Both the position numbers and the translations under genes were made by a program. Below, one piece after another: positions 22,723 to 30,984 of a stretch of 41,289 nt of DNA. Each line of letters opens with the position of its first letter. Position 1 is the stretch's first letter. This DNA is from Candidatus Poribacteria bacterium (GTDB lineage: Bacteria; Poribacteria; WGA-4E; WGA-3G). The DNA lies in NCBI GenBank assembly GCA_022827185.1, contig JAJDTM010000030.1, positions 243,769-285,057 on the forward strand, read 5' to 3'. The notes under the pieces are model-generated. The model was given only the letters and a program-made list of their open reading frames with translations. It was not told the DNA's origin and did no database searches.

Positions 22723-23688
22723 TCAGTCTTGTCCCTTAATTTTTCCCCACATCGTTGTCAATAGGTGAGCCTGTGGTGTAACAGGTAAACTTTTCGGGTT
22801 GAACCAAGCGGGGGTTATATTCAAACCTTGACGCGTCAGCTGTTTTTTGGCACCGGTCTCTACATCAACCACAACAATTTGTCGATCATTGTTATTCTTG
22901 GCATCTTCAACATAAACAATTTCATCACCGTCAGGGGACCATGCCGGGCTATAGACCCCGAACGCGGGTTCACCGATTGGTTTCAAATCGCTGTCATCCC
23001 GATTCGCCACGTAAATGAACTCTTTTCCGTCCAACGCCACCTGCAACCAAACGAAGGCGAGTTTGTCGCCATCCGGTGACCATGCTGGTGCGTACATCCA
23101 CGACTTTTCTTTTGACAGAAACGTGCGTATGCCTCCCGAACGGAGCTTTAAAATACGGATCCGGCGTGTTCCACCAACATTTCCAACAAACGCTATCTCG
23201 TTGCCATTGGCAGCCCATGACGGGTTTCCACCACGCCACTCTGCTAAAGCAACTTGTTTCAGAGCTGCTCCATGTATTGTAGCCGTTTGGATGCTCCATC
23301 GGGGTTCTTCCGCATGAAATGCGATCCGCTCACCGTCGGGTGACCATGTTGGTTCTATTCTCAGTGCTGACTTTCTAAACACTCGACGGACATGCTTGCC
23401 GTCGGCATCCATCACATAGAGATCGCTGACACCATCTCGATTTGAGACAAACAGAATCTGTTCTCCATCGGGTGACCAGACGGGACTGAGGTCCCTCGCG
23501 CTATTTTGCGTTAACCGCTCTTGCTGACTCCCATCCGGGTTCATAATATAAATGTCCCAATTCCCGCTACGGTTCGATGCAAACGCGATTTTTGCGGTTG
23601 CCGGTGCTTTTGCCGAAATCTGTAGTGCTGGACTCAACACCAGTCCGAAACTGAGGCAGAAAAAAACAAAAGGGCGGATATTTTTCAT
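22723..23688 (-). CDS. Exported PD40 beta-propeller protein (TolB-like), copy 3
   Basis: A 321-residue paralogue, first in the trio by transcription. Signal peptide: PFVFFCLSFGLVLSPALQISA. Repeats: IAFASNRSGNWDIYIMNPDG, PVWSPDGEQILFVSNRDG, PTWSPDGERIAFHAEEP, PSWAANGNEIAFVGN, PAWSPDGDKLAFVWL and PAWSPDGDEIVYVED. The C-terminus TTMWGKIKGQD matches the other two copies. ATG 23688 follows a GTG and is preceded by AGGAAAA. The first two repeats are nearly identical to those of copy 2, pointing to recent duplication or gene conversion. Confidence 0.85.
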   Translation of the reverse strand: MKNIRPFVFFCLSFGLVLSPALQISAKAPATAKIAFASNRSGNWDIYIMNPDGSQQERLTQNSARDLSPVWSPDGEQILFVSNRDGVSDLYVMDADGKHVRRVFRKSALRIEPTWSPDGERIAFHAEEPRWSIQTATIHGAALKQVALAEWRGGNPSWAANGNEIAFVGNVGGTRRIRILKLRSGGIRTFLSKEKSWMYAPAWSPDGDKLAFVWLQVALDGKEFIYVANRDDSDLKPIGEPAFGVYSPAWSPDGDEIVYVEDAKNNNDRQIVVVDVETGAKKQLTRQGLNITPAWFNPKSLPVTPQAHLLTTMWGKIKGQD

Positions 23689-23715
23689 CACATTTTCCTA
23701 TTTTCGAGCAATTAT

Positions 23716-23838
23716 CAGAGCCATTCAATTGTCGGTTTTTTGATCATTTTCGCGGAAGCATCGCGAGCACAGCTCGCTCCTACAAGGAAGAGTGTTACGC
23801 GAAAAATGGAAATTATTGGAGAATTGAATGCTTTTGGT
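23716..23838. mobile_element. MITE-B copy carrying one GCGAGC-type REP-like hairpin
   Basis: Ends CAGAGCCATTCAATT and AATTGAATGCTTTTG; CAATTAT stands outside both (23709-23715 and 23839-23845). The interior hairpin is GCGAGC-ACA-GCTCGC (23763-23777) followed by TCCTAC, a different palindrome from other MITE-B copies but with the same CTAC foot. It separates the PD40 trio from the lipoprotein array. Confidence 0.7.
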
Positions 23839-23870
23839 CAATTATCCATAACTCTGGACATTGACACAAA

Positions 23871-24533
23871 CTACTCAATCCGCTGAAACGAACAACGGAT
23901 ATTTCCACGTTGGAGCCAACCATTGGGCGTTAATACCATACCAAGGTCTAATGTCAAATCCATTCGTGACGCTTTCAGGGAGACATCCATGATTTTTGTC
24001 GCCATCTGCGTGGTAAAAACTTCACCATCAATGGTAAGCACTTGCTTATGTATACCCTTTGTGAAACTGAATATCCGATCCGATACATGTGAACCAGAGA
24101 TCGGATAGAAGTGAATCGATGCAGTCTGCGGTTCATCTCCTTTAACCTGTGGTTTATCTCCTCTATAGACACTCCGCGTTGCGTATGTCCCATAAGACTT
24201 ACCAATCAGGTTTTCAACACGGTAATAGTAAAGGTCCCCGCTTCTCCAAAATCGCAGTCTGAATCCTTTGAGTTTAGACGCAGCGAGAGCTGCTTTCGCC
24301 CTCAAAATATCTTCGCTTCCATTCTTCTCCTCAACAACCAGATCAAGAAATTCCCATTCACCGAGCATGTCATTGGATAAGAAATCTCGGTTGCGCTTGA
24401 CTGCTTCTTTTCGTCGGGCATCTTCATATACTTCACGACGCGTGTCGCGCTCGTTCTGCATCCGCTGGTATTCCACCGAGGTACAACCGGTAAATGTCAA
24501 AATCAAGATGCTGAACGATATGAAAATCTTCAT
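23871..24533 (-). CDS. Paralogous lipoprotein array, member 1
   Basis: A 220-residue lipoprotein; lipobox ends FTGC with Cys17. A charged helical stretch follows (EYQRMQNERDTRREVYEDA), then the family core: MLGEWEFLDLVVEE, KAALAASKLKGFRLRFW, DLYYYRVENLIGKSYGTYATR and the C-terminal DLGMVLTPNGWLQRGNIRCSF. I do not recognise a named family; the GEW/GKW opening followed by strands is lipocalin-like in pattern only. This is the most divergent of five tandem copies. AGGAG lies 6 bases before ATG 24533. Probably in the outer membrane, function unknown. Confidence 0.75.
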   Translation of the reverse strand: MKIFISFSILILTFTGCTSVEYQRMQNERDTRREVYEDARRKEAVKRNRDFLSNDMLGEWEFLDLVVEEKNGSEDILRAKAALAASKLKGFRLRFWRSGDLYYYRVENLIGKSYGTYATRSVYRGDKPQVKGDEPQTASIHFYPISGSHVSDRIFSFTKGIHKQVLTIDGEVFTTQMATKIMDVSLKASRMDLTLDLGMVLTPNGWLQRGNIRCSFQRIE

Positions 24534-24564
24534 GCGTCTCTCCTAAAGCTATAAAACAAAACTC

Positions 24565-25455
24565 CTATTCAATCCGTTTGAACGTGCATCTCAATCCACC
24601 GGTTCGCATCCAACCTCTCGGTGTTAGCTGCATATCCCCGTAGAGTACTAAAGAGAGTGTATCATCTGTGACCGTAATTCCTGCCATCGAAGATATTGTG
24701 CGCGATGTCGCCCTTAAAGCACCTTTTCGATTGAACTTTTGTGTCATCTCAACTCGCTTCTGTTTTTGCTTCGCGGTTATCTGTTTTATAGCTTCGGAAC
24801 CGAAAAGGAATTCGAGCAATTCTGGTCCTGTCCGCTGATTAAAACGGATAAATGGGAGTGAATCATCTCCGTACCGCTTCGTGGTGACATAACACTGTCC
24901 GGTGGCGTTCGTGCCGCGATTGCTACCGCTGTAATAGTAAGAACTCCGATCCTCTGAAAATTCAAGGACGAGGTTTTTGCGGGTAGACGCAACGAGTGCC
25001 GCTTTCGCACCTAATATCTGTTGATTCGATTTCTCATCTGTAACCTCAATAGGCGGCAGACGCGTTGCCCCTTCTGGTGGGCTTTGTTGGTTCGCCTCTG
25101 CGTTCTGTTTGCCTTTTTCTGGCGTAGCGGGGTTTGGTGCTGTCGCTTGTTTATCCGGGACACTCTTAGGCAGTTTCGCTACAACGCTATTCAGTGAGTC
25201 CATTACTTGCTGCGACACTGGTTTTTTTCGCTGTGCGTTAACGCTCCCTTCTTCGACCTCCAATTCGACATACTGCCACTTACCGACGAGCAGATCCTTT
25301 ACAGCATCTTTAACTCTTTCTGGATTGTGCCGCTCGCGTGCAGCGTCACGCATCGCGAGCAAACGTCGTCGCTCCTCCTGCGTCTCTTGCGGTGTAAAGA
25401 TCGCACAACTCGTGAAGACTATTGCCATAATGCCTAATACTATTAACATTTTCAT
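24565..25455 (-). CDS. Paralogous lipoprotein array, member 2
   Basis: A 296-residue lipoprotein; lipobox ends FTSC with Cys17. The core opens LLVGKWQYVELEVEEG and is interrupted by a low-complexity linker of about 70 residues rich in Pro, Gln and Asn (about 80-150). It then continues with KAALVASTRKNLVLEF, SSYYYSGSNRGTNATGQCYV, PFIRFNQRTGPELLEFLFGS and ends LYGDMQLTPRGWMRTGGLRC. The linker plus longer core make it, with member 3, a subgroup. GAGGAG lies upstream of ATG 25455. Function unknown. Confidence 0.75.
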   Translation of the reverse strand: MKMLIVLGIMAIVFTSCAIFTPQETQEERRRLLAMRDAARERHNPERVKDAVKDLLVGKWQYVELEVEEGSVNAQRKKPVSQQVMDSLNSVVAKLPKSVPDKQATAPNPATPEKGKQNAEANQQSPPEGATRLPPIEVTDEKSNQQILGAKAALVASTRKNLVLEFSEDRSSYYYSGSNRGTNATGQCYVTTKRYGDDSLPFIRFNQRTGPELLEFLFGSEAIKQITAKQKQKRVEMTQKFNRKGALRATSRTISSMAGITVTDDTLSLVLYGDMQLTPRGWMRTGGLRCTFKRIE

Positions 25456-25511
25456 TTTTGATTTTCTCCTCTATTTTAAAGCAAATGCTAACCTTGCAAC
25501 AAAATCCCTGT

Positions 25512-26396
25512 TTATTTGATGCGTTTAAAGGTGCATCGCAAACCACCGGTTCGCATCCAACCTTTGGGGGTTAACTCCATATCTCCATGTAGAATCAGAT
25601 AAAGCCGGTCATCCGTCACCTCAATCCCGATTGCTGAAATTGGTCTGTAGGAAACCGATTTTGGGGAGGCTTTCTCGCCACGTTTTCCGCTGGTATTTAC
25701 AAAATTTTTTCCTTCAACTCTCTGCATATTTTCGGCATACGCTTGCTTCCTTTTGGCGGACGCACGTCTTGCAGGATCGGAACTAAATAGAAACTCAAGC
25801 ATTTTCGGTCCCGTACGCCGTCTGAACTGGATAAACGGCACGGGTATATCCCCAAATCGCGAGGTGATAACGCTAATCTGCCCTGTGACATTCCTGCCGC
25901 GGTTGCCGCCACGGTAATAGTAGGAAGTGCGCTCCTCAAAAAACTCAAGCGTTAGATTTTTACGGTTGGCGGTGAGTAAGGCAGCTTTCGCCGCGGCTAT
26001 CTTTTCGTTGTCTTTGGTCTCGTGGACTGTGATCGGCGGTAATTGCACCTTATCGCTTTCAGGCCTCCGTTCATCCGTGTTAGACTGGGGTGATTCAAGT
26101 GCCGTTGGCGTTTGTGTGCTCGTATCAGAAGGCGAGGCTGTTTGGTCCCTTTCTGATGTTGGGTCTGCCACTTGTGCGTTGATAGTCCCTTTTTCTACTT
26201 CTATGCCCATAAATTGCCATTTGCCGACCAGCTGTGCCTTTATCTCGCTTTTGATTTTTTCTGGCTGGTATTTCATACGCGTATCTTCGTAATTCTCGAT
26301 TGAACTTTTGCGTTCCGGCTGTAATTCTTGGTTCAGCAAGTTGGTACAACCCATAAACGCTAACACGAAGATAGTGAGCAGTGTTAACAGTTTCAT
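25512..26396 (-). CDS. Paralogous lipoprotein array, member 3
   Basis: A 294-residue lipoprotein with Cys17 in FMGC. Same plan as member 2: LVGKWQFMGIEVEKG, a Thr/Ser/Pro-rich linker (about 75-130), KAALLTANRKNLTLEFFEE, YYYRGGNRGRNVTGQISVIT, PFIQFRRRTGPKMLEFLFSS and LHGDMELTPKGWMRTGGLRC. I start at ATG 26396 (GGACGGG upstream) rather than 26462, because only then does the signal peptide begin as in the other copies. The 287-base gap upstream holds a repeat element flanked by a 12-base direct repeat. Confidence 0.75.
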   Translation of the reverse strand: MKLLTLLTIFVLAFMGCTNLLNQELQPERKSSIENYEDTRMKYQPEKIKSEIKAQLVGKWQFMGIEVEKGTINAQVADPTSERDQTASPSDTSTQTPTALESPQSNTDERRPESDKVQLPPITVHETKDNEKIAAAKAALLTANRKNLTLEFFEERTSYYYRGGNRGRNVTGQISVITSRFGDIPVPFIQFRRRTGPKMLEFLFSSDPARRASAKRKQAYAENMQRVEGKNFVNTSGKRGEKASPKSVSYRPISAIGIEVTDDRLYLILHGDMELTPKGWMRTGGLRCTFKRIK

Positions 26397-26417
26397 GTTT
26401 CCCGTCCTTAATATGAG

Positions 26418-26611
26418 TGCCTTGACAGCTGCTATAAACATTGTGAAGAAACACCCAAGCAAATAAACCTTACAGGACTGAAGAGGTTTTTGAAGTCTTC
26501 AAAGTTTCCGCGTAGTATCCGGTTCGGTTAGGAAACCGAACCTACCGGACCTGGGTTTGAGACGGTTATTGTTTCTAAAATTGGCACTTATGGTTCAAAT
26601 GCCTTGACAGC
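26418..26611. mobile_element. REP-carrying element flanked by a 12-base direct repeat
   Basis: TGCCTTGACAGC occurs at 26418-26429 and again at 26600-26611, like a target duplication of about 10 bases. The interior begins GCTGCTATAAACATT, contains the AAACACCCAAGCAAA module, GACTGAAGAGGTTTTTG, and the GGTTCGGTT/AACCGAACC hairpin with CTACC (26521-26546). The same order, inverted, is found at 41150-41260. No terminal inverted repeats are obvious. Confidence 0.65.
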
Positions 26612-26683
26612 AGGTTCGCGGTTAGAAGTCTACGAGTAATTTGAGTTTTCAAATCCGTCGTAGAAGAAAAAGCCTCCATAGTC

Positions 26684-27292
26684 TTATTTAATCCGTTTGA
26701 AAGAATACCTGATGCCGTCGCTCTGTGCCCATCCTTCAACTGTCAGTGATGCACCGGCACCTAACGTTAGGTAGAGTTGATCGTCCTCCACAGAAATTAA
26801 AACATTGGATGTTCCAGGCAGCCCACTGAATATTCCCGCCAAACGATCACTAAATAAAAACGCCCCAGGCGTAATACCTGAACTCCGATTCATGCCAAGC
26901 TCTGGGTATAGAACCTCAGCGATCCGTTCAACGTAGATTGAGAATTTACCGGTAATCCGAATACTACCGTTGTTACCCTCGTAAAAACGCATGCCGTTCT
27001 GTTCAAAAAATTGGATCGTCAAGTTTTTACGACTCGATTCATCAAGCGCAATAGCAGCACGCACAATTTCATTACTCAAATCGCTTTCTAAAACCTCTAT
27101 ACCCAGGAACTGCCATGTTCCCAACATTTCGCGCGCAAGCGTGTCCTTGGGGGTCCGTCTGTCGTTTTTTATCCGCGCGTCCTCATACGCCGCACGGAGT
27201 CGTTCCCGTTCGTTCTGCATCTGCTGGTGTTCCACCGAGGTACAACCCGCGAAAACCAGTGTTATCAAACCAAAGGCAACTAATATTTTCAT
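26684..27292 (-). CDS. Paralogous lipoprotein array, member 4
   Basis: A 202-residue lipoprotein, Cys17 in FAGC, followed by EHQQMQNERERLRAAYEDA, a charged helix shared with member 1. Core: MLGTWQFLGIEVLE, SSRKNLTIQFFEQNGMRFYEG, NGSIRITGKFSIYVE and LTLGAGASLTVEGWAQSDG. It lacks the GDM/LTP motif of members 2 and 3. Its ATG overlaps the stop codon of member 5 (ATGA), so translation is coupled. Function unknown. Confidence 0.75.
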   Translation of the reverse strand: MKILVAFGLITLVFAGCTSVEHQQMQNERERLRAAYEDARIKNDRRTPKDTLAREMLGTWQFLGIEVLESDLSNEIVRAAIALDESSRKNLTIQFFEQNGMRFYEGNNGSIRITGKFSIYVERIAEVLYPELGMNRSSGITPGAFLFSDRLAGIFSGLPGTSNVLISVEDDQLYLTLGAGASLTVEGWAQSDGIRYSFKRIK

Positions 27293-27918
27293 TCTTCAAT
27301 CCTCTCAAAATAACAACGCACGCCACCACTCTGTACCCAGCCAGCCGGACCTGATTGCATTTTGCCGTGCATTGTGAGATACAGTCTATCAGGCGTAACC
27401 GAGATACTCATATCCCGCGCTGTGTCGAGTCCCAGTGCGCTCGACAATCCGAGTGCCCTGCCATCCGCACTTGCTGCGAAAAGGAGTTTCTCTATCTCTG
27501 GACCGGTGCGTCTGATGAATCGGATAAACGGGAAGGGTTCATCGCCGTACCGAACAGTGATAACGGTCCATTGACCGAAGACCTTTGTCCCACCGTTTTT
27601 ACCTCGATAATGGTATATACCTTTCTCCTCAAAGAATTCGAGTGTAAGATTTTTTAGTTCAAGTGCGTAAAGTGCGGCTTTGGCTTCCGCAACTTCTTGG
27701 GTGATACTGCTTTCCGCCATTTCAAGATTTAGGAATCTCCACTTGCCGAGAAGTGTATCGGTGATACTGTTTTTCAGTTTCAGCTCACTGTTTTCTTCGC
27801 GGAGGTCTTCGTAATTTTTGAGCAGTTGATCGCGTTCCGCCCGCATCTTTTGCGATTCAACAGTTGTGCAGCCCACAAGCATCAGAACACAGATATTAAA
27901 GGTTATCAAGATTCTCAT
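27289..27918 (-). CDS. Paralogous lipoprotein array, member 5
   Basis: A 209-residue lipoprotein, first in the array by transcription. Cys17 in LVGC; a coiled-coil-like stretch (EDLREENSELKLKNS) precedes the core LLGKWRFLNLEMAE, LKNLTLEFFEEKGIYHYRG, GQWTVITVRYGDEPFPF, RFIRRTGPEIEKLLF and TPDRLYLTMHGKMQSGPAGW. It is the shortest member that has all core motifs and so the best query for finding the family. AAGGAAAA lies before ATG 27918. It overlaps member 4 by 4 bases. Confidence 0.75.
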   Translation of the reverse strand: MRILITFNICVLMLVGCTTVESQKMRAERDQLLKNYEDLREENSELKLKNSITDTLLGKWRFLNLEMAESSITQEVAEAKAALYALELKNLTLEFFEEKGIYHYRGKNGGTKVFGQWTVITVRYGDEPFPFIRFIRRTGPEIEKLLFAASADGRALGLSSALGLDTARDMSISVTPDRLYLTMHGKMQSGPAGWVQSGGVRCYFERIEE

Positions 27919-28015
27919 AGATATTTTCCTTGTTGGATGGATGCGCAGGGTGTCTATCCCTTGCTACAGTTGTATTATATCAGAACATCTTATAAATGGC
28001 AAATCTCGGATTGGG

Positions 28016-28157
28016 CAGAACGATTTAGTTTTAGATAAATTATCGGATTTTCTAAATTTTTGAATCTTCTTTTTCAGGCACGGTGCGGTTCCAAACCGCA
28101 CCTACCGGTCCTGGGGGTTCAAAATTGAACGAAAAAATTGAGAACTAAATAGCCCTG
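28016..28157. mobile_element. MITE-B copy with GGTGCGGTT-type REP-like hairpin
   Basis: Ends ATTTAGTT (28023-28030) and AACTAAAT (28143-28150), differing from ATTCAATT/AATTGAAT of other copies in both arms. The interior TAGATAAATTATCGGATT and CTAAATTTTTGAATCTTC is repeated at 40984-41026. The hairpin GGTGCGGTT-CCA-AACCGCACC (28082-28102) is followed by TACCGG. The gap 27919-28217 holds this element and a MITE-A fragment only. Confidence 0.65.
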
Positions 28158-28165
28158 GGGTGACG

Positions 28166-28216
28166 CCTCGCTGGCGGGGTTTTAAACCCCGCCAGCGAGG
28201 GGCTGCGTAAGTCCTA
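28166..28216. repeat. MITE-A right half with 17-base perfect palindrome arms
   Basis: CCTCGCTGGCGGGGTTT and its exact complement surround a single T (28166-28200), then GGCTGCGTAAGTCCTA ends at 28216. The left end is missing. The TonB receptor stop codon (28218-28220) follows after one base. Could also act as a 3' hairpin for that gene. Confidence 0.75.
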
Positions 28217-28217
28217 T

Positions 28218-30725
28218 TTAAAATTCAAGCGTTAGTCCAAAGTAGATGATTCGCGGGAATTGCGGCGCGTCGAAGACTTCACGCTCAACGCCGACTTCCT
28301 GACCCTGTACGTCAAGTGTTGCCTCTTCAAAAATGAACTTTATCTTATTTTTTCGGTTGTAGACATTCAGAATATCAAGAAACCCACCTATTTTCATGCC
28401 TTTGACATTCCATTTATAACTTACCCTGAAATCTAACTTATGATAGGGTGACAGTTCCGTGCTCAATTGTTCGTCAGCACTCGCCAAAAGCGGGTTTAAG
28501 CCACGCGTGACCGGGTCTTGAATTAGGGCGACGGCACTGATAGGCACCTCGGAGGTCCCGCTTAAATACTGCCACTTCCCACCGATCTCGAAATTGGGGG
28601 TGAAGGTGTAGTTGGCGACGAGGCTAAGGATGTGCGTGTTATCAAATAAGTAAGGTTGATAGGCATATAATATATGCTCGCGCCGCTCGGCGTGCGTATA
28701 GGCATACGAGATCCAACCGAAGAATTTATCCGGAATTCGATGTCGCAGAAATGCCTCCGCTCCTACAACATACCCCATACCTTCATTGAGATAGTTTGGG
28801 AGCTCATCGAATGGCGCGAGTGAAAGCGATCGGACCTGTGGCGCGAGCGAAAGTGATCGGACATCTTCGCCGGACTCTTCATACAGTGGCGCCAGTGAAG
28901 ACTTGGTTGTTACCAATTTCTGAGCCTCTTTGTAATAGGTAGCGAATTTGAGTTCGGTGCGTGATGAAACTGGGTGTTCAAGTTCCATAATATAGTGGCG
29001 TGTGAGGCTCGATTCCAAACCACGGTTACCGTCTTCCGCGAGCAACTGATACGGTAGTGGGCTCTGTTCATAATGCCCATACGCGAAACGGAGGTTAGAA
29101 CCACTGGGCAGCTGGAGACTCATGCTTCCGCGCGGTTGAATAGAGAGTTGCTCCGTTACATTCAGATAATCCAGCCGAATACCGAGTGCTACGGATAGGA
29201 ACGGCAGCAGATCATAGCGGCCTTGTAGGTACCCCTCGGCACGGTAAAAATCGTGTCCGAATTCATCATGGATCTCTTCTACACCGCTTAATTCGTAGTC
29301 TGGTCCAACATAAACCTCTTCGCCTACAACCTCTCCATCCTCAATGATTGGCGTAACGGTTGTTACATCTTCACCGCTCGTTTCATACTCTGGGAACCTG
29401 CCGTCTTCAAAACTGTTTGCGGGACTAAATGAAAAGAGGAAACCGGGTTCAAGTTGAAAGGTAGACGTGAGTTTATAGGCTATATCCTCCCGAAATGTGT
29501 AGACTGGCACTTTTACATTTACGTCGTAGTGGGCGTAGTCTACTTCGTCTAACACCCATTCGCCTTCAGGTGTCAGCGTGTGGGACTCGGAGACGACACC
29601 TTTAAAATTTATCGTGAGGAAATTGAAGGAACGGGTGAGCGACAAATGTGAGGTCAGATTTTCAGTGAAGTCTGAACGGAGATGGATGCCTTGCCCATTA
29701 AAACCGTTTTTGAATAAGGCAGAAGAGGGCGCTGCTTCTATCGCGTCAGCACCTTCTGGCTGCGTGTCTTCCACAATTTTAAAATGGTCGGTTGCAGCGA
29801 GAGCGTTGAGGGTGAGGTGATGTTTTTCACCGAGCGGGCGGGCAAATTTGAGTTGATAATCTGAAAAGTAGGGAAATTGTTGTTCCTGTCCTGTCTGTGC
29901 TTCAATGATCGGACCAACGATGAGGTCTAAGTAGCTGCGTCGCCCAGAGATAGAAAAGTAGTTTTTATCACCGATTTTGGTTTCAAGCAGCCCTTCGGAA
30001 TAGAGGATATTCAGGTTAAATTTTCCGCTTAACCGTTCATCAAGGCTGTCGCGTGCGTGGATGTCAAGCACGGCTTGCGAATCCAATCCGAATTCGGCAC
30101 CGTATCCACCGGCATAGATGTCGATATCCTCAATCGTTTCTGAACTAATGGTTGACAGGAGCCCGCCCCAATGAAACGGGTATCCGAGCGGTGTCCGGTC
30201 GAGATAGTAGAGGTTAGACCCCGGTTCACTGCCGCGGATGTAAAGCACGCCAAAATAATCGTTTGGAATCCCGATGCTTGGGAGTGTCGTTAGTCCTTTG
30301 AGTGCGTCATTAGCGGTACCCGGAATGCGTAGGAGTTCGCTGCCGCGGATTTCGGTGCGACTGATCGTTGGTGGCAGACGTTTCCCTTCCACAATAACGG
30401 TTTCTAATTTTACGGCTTCACCTAAGTAAACTTTGACTTCAGTCGTATCCCCGCTGCTAATCTCAACGGAGACTGCTGTGGGTGCCGTTTCAGTGGGATG
30501 CGTAACAACGAAAGCATACGTGCCTTCAGGAAGTTCAGTAAAACGAAAGACACCGTTTTCATCGGTTTTTTGGGTCTGTTCTGTTTCGGTAATTCGGACA
30601 TCGGCTCCTGCTAAGGGGGTTCCCGTGCTGCGCTGATAGACCGTTCCTTGGATGTCGCCTGTTTGGGATAGGACAGAAAAAGGCACCATGAACACAAATA
30701 GAAAAGTAATCAATTTTAATTTCAC
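28218..30725 (-). CDS. TonB-dependent outer-membrane receptor with carboxypeptidase-like domain
   Basis: An 835-residue outer-membrane receptor. A signal peptide (about 1-20) is followed by a CarboxypepD_reg-like beta domain (GDIQGTVYQRSTGTPLAGAD to about residue 105). The plug (IRGSELLRIPGTANDALKGL; GVLYIRGSEPGSNLYYLDRT; YAGGYGAEFGLDSQAVLDI) and a 22-strand-type barrel come next. The C-terminus ends in GLTLEF, with the terminal Phe typical of barrel insertion signals. A short duplication, VRSLSLAP twice, lies at about residue 625-640. Start is GTG 30725 with GAGGTC about 12 bases upstream. It lies upstream of the lipoprotein array on the same strand. Ligand unknown. Confidence 0.88.
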   Translation of the reverse strand: MKLKLITFLFVFMVPFSVLSQTGDIQGTVYQRSTGTPLAGADVRITETEQTQKTDENGVFRFTELPEGTYAFVVTHPTETAPTAVSVEISSGDTTEVKVYLGEAVKLETVIVEGKRLPPTISRTEIRGSELLRIPGTANDALKGLTTLPSIGIPNDYFGVLYIRGSEPGSNLYYLDRTPLGYPFHWGGLLSTISSETIEDIDIYAGGYGAEFGLDSQAVLDIHARDSLDERLSGKFNLNILYSEGLLETKIGDKNYFSISGRRSYLDLIVGPIIEAQTGQEQQFPYFSDYQLKFARPLGEKHHLTLNALAATDHFKIVEDTQPEGADAIEAAPSSALFKNGFNGQGIHLRSDFTENLTSHLSLTRSFNFLTINFKGVVSESHTLTPEGEWVLDEVDYAHYDVNVKVPVYTFREDIAYKLTSTFQLEPGFLFSFSPANSFEDGRFPEYETSGEDVTTVTPIIEDGEVVGEEVYVGPDYELSGVEEIHDEFGHDFYRAEGYLQGRYDLLPFLSVALGIRLDYLNVTEQLSIQPRGSMSLQLPSGSNLRFAYGHYEQSPLPYQLLAEDGNRGLESSLTRHYIMELEHPVSSRTELKFATYYKEAQKLVTTKSSLAPLYEESGEDVRSLSLAPQVRSLSLAPFDELPNYLNEGMGYVVGAEAFLRHRIPDKFFGWISYAYTHAERREHILYAYQPYLFDNTHILSLVANYTFTPNFEIGGKWQYLSGTSEVPISAVALIQDPVTRGLNPLLASADEQLSTELSPYHKLDFRVSYKWNVKGMKIGGFLDILNVYNRKNKIKFIFEEATLDVQGQEVGVEREVFDAPQFPRIIYFGLTLEF

Positions 30726-30761
30726 GTATTTTTTTGACCTCGGTTTATAAGGACACTCAAA

Positions 30762-30794
30762 CAGTCTGAATGCCTATGACAGCCATTCAGACTG
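30762..30794. other. Stem-loop in the TonB receptor leader
   Basis: Arms CAGTCTGAATG and CATTCAGACTG pair perfectly over 11 bases around an 11-base loop. It lies 37 bases upstream of the receptor's GTG start, so it would be in the 5' leader or the intergenic part of the transcript. It may be regulatory or a repeat fragment. Confidence 0.4.
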
Positions 30795-30798
30795 GCAC

Positions 30799-30962
30799 AG
30801 GAAACCAACAGCCTATGCTACGGGATTAGTTATTAGTTATCAGTTTTCAGTTAAGAGGGTTTGTGCAGCAGCTACAATGAACTGGACTGCCACAAGAAGT
30901 TAACTCGTAACTTATAACTTATAACTACTTGGCCAGGAAACTAACAGTATCCTATGCTACAA
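30799..30962. repeat. Family C inverted repeat inside a direct duplication
   Basis: CAGGAAACCAACAG-CCTATGCTAC (about 30799-30821) is repeated as CAGGAAACTAACAGTATCCTATGCTAC at about 30935-30961. Between them lies a family C element (30826-30928) with TTAGTTATTAGTTATCAG on the left and TAACTTATAACTAC on the right, related to 5417-5553. The imperfect 24-27-base duplication could mark an old insertion. Confidence 0.5.
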
Positions 30963-30984
30963 AAGAGGCACGGTTTCCGTCTGT

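Noticed and set aside
20718..23688. Annotation of the PD40 genes as tolB
   Set aside because: They contain only the propeller and signal peptide and lack the N-terminal TolB domain; no tol-pal genes are nearby.
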